A DNA stretch of 20,665 bases from JBFHNV01 sp965365655 (GTDB lineage Bacteria > Pseudomonadota > Gammaproteobacteria > HK1). The position numbers were made by a program, and so were the translations under genes. This document shows positions 15,018-20,665 of the stretch, piece after piece. Numbering within the stretch: the stretch's first letter is position 1; every line of letters begins with the position of its first letter. The notes below the pieces were generated by a model, which was not told where the DNA came from, did not search any database, and worked only from the letters and a program-made list of their open reading frames with translations. The DNA lies in the NCBI GenBank assembly GCA_965365655.1, contig CBDUCN010000054.1:1-20665 (forward strand). The letters are read 5' to 3'.

Positions 15018-16463
15018 TCAGCACGCCGCCGCGGCCAGCGCGGCGACGTCGGGCACCGGGCGGGCGAGCTCCGGCGCGCCGCGGAAGCAGCGCTCGAGGG
15101 CCGCCGCGACGCCGATGACGAAGCGGTCCGAGTGCAGCCGCGGGCCGACGATCTGCAGCCCGAACGGCATGCCGGTCGGGCCGAGGCCGCAGGGCAGCTG
15201 CACCACGGGGTGGCCGGTCAGCGTGATCCCGGCGGCGAGGTCCACCCACTTGATGTAGCTCTCCAGCTTCTCGCCGTTGATGGTGTCCACGTAGAGCTGC
15301 TCCACCGGGAACGGCGGCGCCGACGCGGTGGGGCAGATCAGGACGTCGAAGTCGTCGAAGAAGCGCTGGAACTCGCGGTAGATGCGGGTGCTTTCGGCGT
15401 ACGCCCACGCGATGTCCTCGGGACGCATCTGCAGCGCCGCCTCGACGTTCGCGATCACGTTGGGCCCCAGCAGGTCGCGGTGCTCGCGGTAGCGCGCGGT
15501 GTGCGCGGCCAGGAAGTGCACGCCGCGGATCAGCCAGAACACGCGGCTCGCGTGGTGCATCACCGGGTCTGCGGGCTCGCACGCCGCGAACAGGTGCCGG
15601 AACGCGGCCACGCGCTCGCGGAACACGCGGCGCACGCCATCGTCCACCGGCGCGAAGCCGAGGTCCTCGCTGAACGCGACGCGGAGGCTGGACAGATCCA
15701 CCTCCTCGACGGCCGCGAACTGCTCCGGATCCACCGGGGTCGCGAGCGGGTCGCAGGGGTCGTCGCCGGCCATCGCGGCCAGCATCAGGCTGGCGTCGGC
15801 CACGGTGCGCGCCATCGGGCCCTGCACGTTGTAGGTCGTGAGCCCCAGCGCGCGGCGGTCCGACGGCACCAGGCCGGGCGTCCCGCGGATGGACACGACG
15901 CCACAGAACGACGCCGGCGTGCGCAGGCTGCCGCCGGTGTCGGAGCCGGTGCAGATCGGCGCCATGCCCGCCGCCAGCGCGACCGCCGAGCCGCCCGAGG
16001 ATCCGGCGCAGCTGAGCGCGGTGTCGAACGGGTTGCGCGTCGCGCCGTAGACCTTGTTCACGGTGTTGGCGCCGGCGCCGAACTCCGGCGTGTTCGTCTT
16101 GCCCAGCACGATCGCCCCGGCGGCGCGCAGACCCGCGATGATGCGCTCGTCGGCGTCGGGCACGTGATCCTCGTGCAGCAGCGAGCCGAAGGTGGTGCGA
16201 AGACCTTCGGTCACGTTCAGGTCCTTCACGCCCATCGGCAGCCCGTGCAGCAGCCCCAGGGGCTCGCCGGCCATCACCGCGGCCTCGGCGGCGGCCGCCT
16301 CGTCGCGCGCGCGCTCGAAGCAGCGCGCGACCATCGCGTTCACGGCGTCGTCCACCGCCTCGATGCGGGCGATGCAGGACTCCGCCAGCTCCACGGGCGA
16401 CAGGCCCTTGGTCGCAATCAGGCGGCGAGCTTCGAGCGCGTCCAGGTCGCAGGGTTCGGTCAT
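15018..16463 (-). CDS. Amidase-signature family hydrolase
   Basis: A 481-residue cytosolic enzyme of the amidase-signature (GatA-like) family, which hydrolyses carboxamides to acid and ammonia. The Ser-cisSer-Lys triad is complete with family spacing: Lys80 in MGVKDLN, Ser155 in AGSSGGSA and Ser179 in SDTGGSLRTP. It is unlikely to be the tRNA amidotransferase GatA, because no gatB or gatC is adjacent and the C-terminal half (for example SYIKWVDLAAGITLTGHP) fits stand-alone amidases. The ATG at 16463 has GAGGA (16473-16477) nine bases upstream; a longer in-frame GTG-type start would add ten residues without a ribosome site. It lies between the exporter gene and the M20D gene on the same strand. 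The substrate is unknown; an aryl- or amino-acid amide is plausible. Confidence 0.9.
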   Translation of the reverse strand: MTEPCDLDALEARRLIATKGLSPVELAESCIARIEAVDDAVNAMVARCFERARDEAAAAEAAVMAGEPLGLLHGLPMGVKDLNVTEGLRTTFGSLLHEDHVPDADERIIAGLRAAGAIVLGKTNTPEFGAGANTVNKVYGATRNPFDTALSCAGSSGGSAVALAAGMAPICTGSDTGGSLRTPASFCGVVSIRGTPGLVPSDRRALGLTTYNVQGPMARTVADASLMLAAMAGDDPCDPLATPVDPEQFAAVEEVDLSSLRVAFSEDLGFAPVDDGVRRVFRERVAAFRHLFAACEPADPVMHHASRVFWLIRGVHFLAAHTARYREHRDLLGPNVIANVEAALQMRPEDIAWAYAESTRIYREFQRFFDDFDVLICPTASAPPFPVEQLYVDTINGEKLESYIKWVDLAAGITLTGHPVVQLPCGLGPTGMPFGLQIVGPRLHSDRFVIGVAAALERCFRGAPELARPVPDVAALAAAAC

Positions 16464-16508
16464 GGCACGGGATCCTCGTCTGTGAAGTGCCAAGCGTGAC
16501 GGCTGGAC

Positions 16509-16528
16509 GCCGGCGCATCAATGCCGGC
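16509..16528 (-). other. Imperfect hairpin between exporter and amidase genes
   Basis: Two GCCGGC arms (16509-16514 and 16523-16528) with partial AT pairing and a two-base bulge lie in the 88-bp gap after the exporter gene's stop. No T-run is seen and no promoter was convincing in this gap, so read-through from the exporter gene into the amidase gene is plausible. Confidence 0.25.
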
Positions 16529-16551
16529 GCGCGTGCGTCGCGGCCCGGCGC

Positions 16552-17469
16552 TCAGCCCGGCGGCGCGGCGCTGCGCGGCACCGGAACGCCGCGGCGCGTC
16601 TCGCGCAGCGAGATGTAGACGCCGCTGGCCGCGATGATCGCGATCCCGGCCCAGGTCGTCGGGTCCGGGAACTCGCCGAACAGCGCGACGCCGACCAGCA
16701 CCGCGCCGACGATCTCCGAGTAGCCGAGCGGCGCGAGCAGCGACGCCGGGGCGGTCTCGTAGGCGCGCATCACCAGCCCGTGGCCGGTGGCCGTGAGCAG
16801 CCCCATCAGCACCATCAGCGCGCCGGCCCCGGGGCTGACCGGCTGCCAGATCCACGGCAGCGCGAGCGTCATCACGATCGCGCCGACCACCGCGGTGAAC
16901 GTGAGCCCCACGAGCGGCGGCGCGCGTCCGGCGAGGTGGCGCGTGATCAGCGTGTAGCACGCGAACGACGTGCCGGCGCCCAGCGCGAGCGGCGTGCCCA
17001 CGGGATCGAAGCTGCCGCCGGGCCGGGCCACGACCAGCACGCCCAGGAAGCCGGTCGCCACCGCGCTCCAGCGGCGCACGCCCACCGGCTCGCCGAGCAG
17101 CAGCGCGGACAGCGCGGTGACGATGAACGGATACACGAACACCACCGCGATCGAGTCCGCGACCGGCATCCGGGACACCGCGCCGAAGAAGCACAGCGTC
17201 GCGAGCACCAGCAGCGCGCCGCGCAGCAGCTGCAGCCAGGGGCTGGGCGGCCACAGCGCGTCCCGCCCGTGGCGCCACACCGCGACCGGCAGCACCGCCG
17301 CCAGGTGCGAGACGTAGCGCCCCCACGCCAGCAGCAGCACCGAGTACTCGGCGCTCAGGTACCGCGCGAGGCCGTCGACGACGGGCAGCAGCTGCAGCCC
17401 GGCCAGCAGCATGAGAATGGCCGCGAGATGGGACGCGGCGGGCGCTGCGCGGTCGGCGGAACGGTCCAT
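16552..17469 (-). CDS. DMT superfamily (EamA/RhaT-type) transporter
   Basis: A 305-residue inner-membrane protein with ten predicted helices in two EamA halves, roughly 15-145 and 160-290. Typical pieces are RGALLVLATLCFFGAVSRMP with VADSIAVVFVYP in the first half and LLAPLGYSEIVGAVLVGVALFGE in the second, where the conserved Pro/Glu region closes the repeat. Members export amino acids, purines or other metabolites. No good ribosome binding site precedes the ATG at 17469, so expression may be low or coupled to upstream translation. It sits between the importer genes and the hydrolases. It may relieve build-up of an amino acid or acid product, but that is inference; substrate prediction for this superfamily is unreliable. 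Confidence 0.85.
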   Translation of the reverse strand: MDRSADRAAPAASHLAAILMLLAGLQLLPVVDGLARYLSAEYSVLLLAWGRYVSHLAAVLPVAVWRHGRDALWPPSPWLQLLRGALLVLATLCFFGAVSRMPVADSIAVVFVYPFIVTALSALLLGEPVGVRRWSAVATGFLGVLVVARPGGSFDPVGTPLALGAGTSFACYTLITRHLAGRAPPLVGLTFTAVVGAIVMTLALPWIWQPVSPGAGALMVLMGLLTATGHGLVMRAYETAPASLLAPLGYSEIVGAVLVGVALFGEFPDPTTWAGIAIIAASGVYISLRETRRGVPVPRSAAPPG

Positions 17470-17551
17470 GGCGCGAGCATGCTGCCGCGTGCGCCCCGGT
17501 GCGCGCCAGGGCCACCGTGCGGGGCGTCAGTGCTCCAGCCGGGCCGTGCGC

Positions 17552-17574
17552 CCGGCGGCCGGTCGCGCCGCCGG
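17552..17574 (-). terminator. Hairpin after the dppF-like gene
   Basis: CCGGCGGC (17552-17559) and GCCGCCGG (17567-17574) form a perfect 8-bp stem with a seven-base loop, 39 bases past the dppF-like stop in the 143-bp gap before the exporter gene. No T-run follows on the minus strand. It may stop or slow transcription leaving the importer operon. Confidence 0.35.
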
Positions 17575-17612
17575 CCGCGAGAGTGCGGCGACCGGCGCCC
17601 GAGGACGGCGGC

Positions 17613-18599
17613 TCAGTCGTAGAGGTGGCACTCCACCCTCGCGCCCTCGGCTTGCGTCGGGACCGGCGCCTCGCGCGCGCAGCGCTCCATCGCGTCGGCA
17701 CAGCGCGGGTGGAAGGTGCACCCGGGCGGCGGCTCCACCGGGTTCGGAAACGCGGTGCCCAGGTGCGTGTCGGGCACGCCGAGGCCCGGCTCCGGGGTCA
17801 GCACCGAGGCCAGCAGCGCACGGGTATAGGGGTGGCGCGGCGACTCGAACAGGCTCGCGGTATCGGCCTGCTCCACGATGCGCCCGAGGTACATCACCGC
17901 GACCTCGGTCGCGATGTGCTCCACCACCGCGAGATTGTGGCTGATCACGATGTAGGTCAGCCCCAGCTCGTTGCGCAGGTCCTGCAGCAGGTTGAGGATC
18001 TGCGCCTGCACCGAGACGTCCAGCGCCGACGTGGGCTCGTCGCAGATCACCACGTCCGGCCTCATGATCAGCGCGCGCGCGATGGCCACGCGCTGGCGCT
18101 GCCCGCCGGAGAGCTGGTTCGGATACGCGGTGGCGAGGCGCCGCGGCAGACCGACCAGCTCCATGATCTCGCGAACCCGCCGCTCGATCTCCGCGCGGTC
18201 GCCGAGCCCGTGCACGCGCAGCGGCAGCGAGATGATCGCGCTGATGGTCTTGCGCGGGTTCAGCGACGAGTACGGATCCTGGAAGATCGGCTGCACGCGG
18301 CGCGCCATGGCCTTGCGGTCCGACAGCGCGACGTCCTCGCCGAGCACGCGGATACCGCCGCTGGTCGGCGTCTCCAGGCCCAGCAGCATCTTCGCGAGTG
18401 TGCTCTTGCCGCAGCCCGACTCGCCCACCAGGCCCATCACGCTGCCCGCGGCGACGTCCAGCGACACGCCGTTCACCGCGTGCAGCGGGCGCCGCGCCCG
18501 GAACAGGCCGCCGCCGACGTGGTAGGTCTTGCGCACGTCCAGCATCTGCAACGCTGGAGCCTCCGCGTGCGCCGCGACGGACTGCGCCGCCTGGCTCAC
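17613..18599 (-). CDS. dppF: Dipeptide/oligopeptide-type ABC transporter ATP-binding protein (DppF/OppF-like)
   Basis: Second ATPase of the peptide-type importer, 328 residues. The domain is complete: Walker A GESGCGKST (59-67), Q-loop Gln107, LSGGQRQR (163-170), Walker B VVICDEP (183-189) and His221. The C-terminal oligopeptide-type extension carries four cysteines, Cys294, 300, 307 and 324, in the spacing seen in Opp/Dpp ATPases; one dipeptide-importer ATPase of this kind is known to bind an iron-sulfur cluster there. The start is GTG at 18599, overlapping the stop of the dppD-like gene by four bases (GTGA), so translation is coupled. The substrate is set by a binding protein that is not in the window. 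Confidence 0.92.
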   Translation of the reverse strand: MSQAAQSVAAHAEAPALQMLDVRKTYHVGGGLFRARRPLHAVNGVSLDVAAGSVMGLVGESGCGKSTLAKMLLGLETPTSGGIRVLGEDVALSDRKAMARRVQPIFQDPYSSLNPRKTISAIISLPLRVHGLGDRAEIERRVREIMELVGLPRRLATAYPNQLSGGQRQRVAIARALIMRPDVVICDEPTSALDVSVQAQILNLLQDLRNELGLTYIVISHNLAVVEHIATEVAVMYLGRIVEQADTASLFESPRHPYTRALLASVLTPEPGLGVPDTHLGTAFPNPVEPPPGCTFHPRCADAMERCAREAPVPTQAEGARVECHLYD

Positions 18600-19603
18600 G
18601 ACGTGCCCGCCTCGGCAATCTCCGAGGCCATCTCCTCGGGCGCCAGCACGCAGCGATAGCCGCGGTCGTCACCGATCTCCCGGAAGTCCACCGTCGGCGG
18701 CTCCGCGCAGGCCGCGTGCGCGAGCGCACAGCGCTCGCGGAAGCTGCAGCCGTGCAGTCCTCCGACCAGCGACGGCACGATGCCCGGGATCGAGCCGAGC
18801 GCCGACCCGCGCTCGGTCCTGCCCGGGATCGGGATGCACTCCAGCAATCCGCGCGTGTACGGATGCGTGGGGCGATCGAAGACCTCCTGCGCGGTGCCCG
18901 TCTCCACCACCTGCCCGGCGTACATCACCGCGACCCGATCGGCCACGCGCGCGACCACGCCCAGGTCGTGGGTGATCAGGATCAGCGCCATGCCGAACTC
19001 CTTCTGCAGCTCCGCCAGCAGCAGCAGGATCTGCGCCTGGATGGTCACGTCCAGCGCGGTGGTCGGCTCGTCGGCGATGATCAGCTCGGGGCCACACATC
19101 AGTCCCATCGCGATCATCACGCGCTGGCGCAAGCCCCCGGAGAGCTGGTGGGGGTACTGCCCGAGGCGGCTCGCCGCGGCCGTGATGCCGACCTTCTCGA
19201 GCAGGTACACGGCGCGATCGCGGGCCTCGCGCCGGCTCACCTTGCGGTGGCGCAGCAGCGACTCCTCGAGCTGGTCACCGATCGGATACGCCGGGTTCAA
19301 CGACGTCATCGGGTCCTGGAAGATCATCGCCATGCGGTCGCCGCGGATGTCGGACATCTGCCGCTCCGAGAACTCGAGCAGCGACTGCCCGGCGAACTCC
19401 AGGCGCCTGGCCGTGCGCCGTGCCGACTTCGGCAGGAGCTCCATCAGCGCGAGCGACGTGAGCGACTTGCCGCAGCCCGACTCGCCGACGATCGCGAGCG
19501 TCGCGCCCTCCTCGACCGCGAAGCTCACGTCGCGCACCGGGTGCAGCACCCCGCCTGCCAGCGGGATGTCCACCGACAGGCCGTCCACCTCGAGCAGGCT
19601 CAA
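18596..19603 (-). CDS. dppD: Dipeptide/oligopeptide-type ABC transporter ATP-binding protein (DppD/OppD-like)
   Basis: First ATPase of the importer, 335 residues. It has Walker A GESGCGKS (40-47), Q-loop Gln96, signature LSGGLRQR (154-161, with Leu for the usual Gln), Walker B LIIADEP (174-180) and His212. The C-terminal four-cysteine motif is Cys286, 292, 299 and 318. The start must be TTG at 19603, because the domain begins at once (SLLEVDGLSV) and no ATG or GTG lies near. The TTG overlaps the dppC-like stop by four bases (TTGA), and a modest GAGA lies at 19611-19614. Weak initiation plus overlap suggests its level follows dppC translation. Confidence 0.92.
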   Translation of the reverse strand: MSLLEVDGLSVDIPLAGGVLHPVRDVSFAVEEGATLAIVGESGCGKSLTSLALMELLPKSARRTARRLEFAGQSLLEFSERQMSDIRGDRMAMIFQDPMTSLNPAYPIGDQLEESLLRHRKVSRREARDRAVYLLEKVGITAAASRLGQYPHQLSGGLRQRVMIAMGLMCGPELIIADEPTTALDVTIQAQILLLLAELQKEFGMALILITHDLGVVARVADRVAVMYAGQVVETGTAQEVFDRPTHPYTRGLLECIPIPGRTERGSALGSIPGIVPSLVGGLHGCSFRERCALAHAACAEPPTVDFREIGDDRGYRCVLAPEEMASEIAEAGTS

Positions 19604-20511
19604 TTGCGGTTCTCGGGTGCAGTCACGTCACGGATGCCGTCGCCGAGCATGTTCACCGACAGGATCAGCAGGAACAGCGCGGTGCCGGGGATCGCGATCA
19701 CCCAGGGCTGGAAGAACATCATGCCCTTGCCCTCGGAGATCATCAGGCCCCAGGACGGCAGCGGCGGCTGCACGCCGAGCCCCAGGAAGGACAGCGCGGC
19801 CTCGAGGATGATCGCGTGCGCGACCTCCACCGTCGCCACCACGATCAGGCTGTTGACGATGTTCGGCATGATCTCGGTGAGCACGATGCGCAGCGTCGAG
19901 CAGCCCGCGGCCTTCGCCGCGGCCACGTACTCGAGGTTGCGCACCTGCTGCGTCGCGCTTCGCATGACCACCGCGAAGCGGTCCCATATCAGGAAGCCCA
20001 GCACCATGATCACGATCTGCAGTGAGCTGCCGATCAGCGCCACCACCGCGAGCGCGATCAGGATCACCGGCATCGCGAGGCGGGTCGTGATGATGAACGT
20101 GATCACCATGTCCACGCGCCCGCCGAAGTAACCGGCCATCACTCCCAGCGTCGTGCCGATGACGCCGCTGATCAGCATCGCGGCGATGCCGATCAGCAGC
20201 GAGATGCGCGCGCCGTACATGATCCGCGACAGGTAGTCGCGCCCGAAGTGGTCGGTCCCGAGCGGATTCTCCCAGCTGCCCTTCTCGTGCCACACGGGTG
20301 GCACCAGCCGGTTGGTCAGGTCCTGGGCCAGCGGGTCGTGGGGTGCGATCCACGGCGCGAGCAGCGCCATCAGCACGATCGCGAGGAAAACGCCGCCGCC
20401 GAGCGTGAACCCGATGTGGCGCAGCGCCCGCCGGCGCATCTTCGCCCCGGGACTGGGCTCGAGGATCTCCTCGGCGCTGGGCAGACCGGACGGGTGGGTG
20501 GAGACGGCCAT
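19600..20511 (-). CDS. dppC: Dipeptide/oligopeptide-type ABC transporter permease (DppC/OppC-like)
   Basis: Inner-membrane permease, 303 residues. A cytoplasmic head (1-33) precedes TM1 (34-56). A periplasmic stretch contains the family motif PLGTDHFGRDYLSRIMYGAR (83-102), and five more helices follow. The EAA loop for ATPase contact is at 195-217 (YVAAAKAAGCSTLRIVLTEI), and LSFLGLGVQPPLPSWG (240-255) is the usual OppC signature. The ATG at 20511 lies four bases after the stop of the dppB-like gene, with no strong ribosome site, so it is coupled to it. It pairs with dppB to form the channel. Confidence 0.94.
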   Translation of the reverse strand: MAVSTHPSGLPSAEEILEPSPGAKMRRRALRHIGFTLGGGVFLAIVLMALLAPWIAPHDPLAQDLTNRLVPPVWHEKGSWENPLGTDHFGRDYLSRIMYGARISLLIGIAAMLISGVIGTTLGVMAGYFGGRVDMVITFIITTRLAMPVILIALAVVALIGSSLQIVIMVLGFLIWDRFAVVMRSATQQVRNLEYVAAAKAAGCSTLRIVLTEIMPNIVNSLIVVATVEVAHAIILEAALSFLGLGVQPPLPSWGLMISEGKGMMFFQPWVIAIPGTALFLLILSVNMLGDGIRDVTAPENRN

Positions 20512-20515
20512 CGCG

Positions 20516-20665
20516 TCAGCCCACCCGGATCCGCGGATCCAGCCACGCGTTGAGCAGATCCGCGACGTAGGTCAGCACGATGTACAGGCACGCCACGACG
20601 AGCACGATGGCCTGCATCATCTCGAAGTCGCTGCGCTGGATGGACTGCCACGCGAGCTTGCCGAC
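20516..20665 (-). CDS. dppB: Dipeptide/oligopeptide-type ABC transporter permease (DppB/OppB-like), C-terminal fragment
   Basis: Only the last 49 residues are in the window; the gene runs off the right edge. Reading the minus strand to the TGA at 20516-20518 gives AIQRSDF-like (SIQRSDFEMMQAIVLVV), one last transmembrane helix, then DLLNAWLDPRIRVG. The order R-x-D-F/Y, helix, D-L-L-x-x-x-L-D-P-R-I-R is the classic C-terminus of DppB/OppB permeases. Nothing suggests truncation other than the window boundary. Confidence 0.88.
   Translation of the reverse strand, partial: VGKLAWQSIQRSDFEMMQAIVLVVACLYIVLTYVADLLNAWLDPRIRVG

Noticed and set aside
14661..16499. Plus-strand open frame of 612 codons opposite the amidase gene
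   Set aside because: Antisense shadow; the minus strand carries the complete amidase catalytic triad with correct spacing.
16464..16551. Sigma54-type promoter (TGGCAC) upstream of the amidase gene
   Set aside because: The GC half TGGCAC is present on the minus strand, but the required TTGC element at the fixed spacing is missing.

Overview
The window is a G+C-rich stretch, by eye roughly two-thirds G+C or more, from a Gram-negative bacterium. The evidence for Gram-negative is a lipobox outer-membrane-type TPR lipoprotein, periplasmic binding-protein transporters and proteobacterial-style sigma70 promoters. A proteobacterium, perhaps a gammaproteobacterium of the Ectothiorhodospiraceae/Chromatiales type, is my best guess, but the sequence alone does not fix the genus. 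I see no rRNA, tRNA, CRISPR array, insertion sequence or phage gene. All genes look intact except the last one, which the right edge cuts.

Left part (3-5566): formate-tetrahydrofolate ligase (fhs, minus strand) is divided by a 338-bp divergent intergenic region from two plus-strand genes. That region is AT-richer than its surroundings and carries an operator-like palindrome. The first plus-strand gene encodes an unrecognised 205-residue membrane-anchored protein with four copies of a ~23-residue D-x-x-G-x-x-R repeat. The second encodes a 931-residue lipoprotein made of TPRs, of the PrsT/PEP-CTERM-associated type.

Middle part (5826-12830, plus strand): a complete polyamine-type ABC importer in the order ATPase, binding protein, permease, permease (potA-D-B-C-like). 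A promoter precedes the ATPase gene and a very strong hairpin follows the binding-protein gene. Next come a membrane-anchored TIKI/ChaN-like protein of unknown role and a major facilitator superfamily (MFS) transporter resembling the Fsr (fosmidomycin resistance) branch.

Right part (12892-20665, minus strand): in transcription order, a Dpp/Opp peptide-type importer (dppB C-terminus, dppC, dppD, dppF, with 4-bp gaps or overlaps), a DMT/EamA exporter, an amidase-signature hydrolase, an M20D aminoacylase-type amidohydrolase and an L-aspartate dehydrogenase (nadX). The M20D-nadX pair has its own convincing sigma70 promoter. Taken together this reads as an uptake-and-hydrolysis module that could bring in acylated or amidated amino acid derivatives or short peptides, cleave them, and deaminate released aspartate. 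The pathway is inferred from gene content and is not shown by any single gene.
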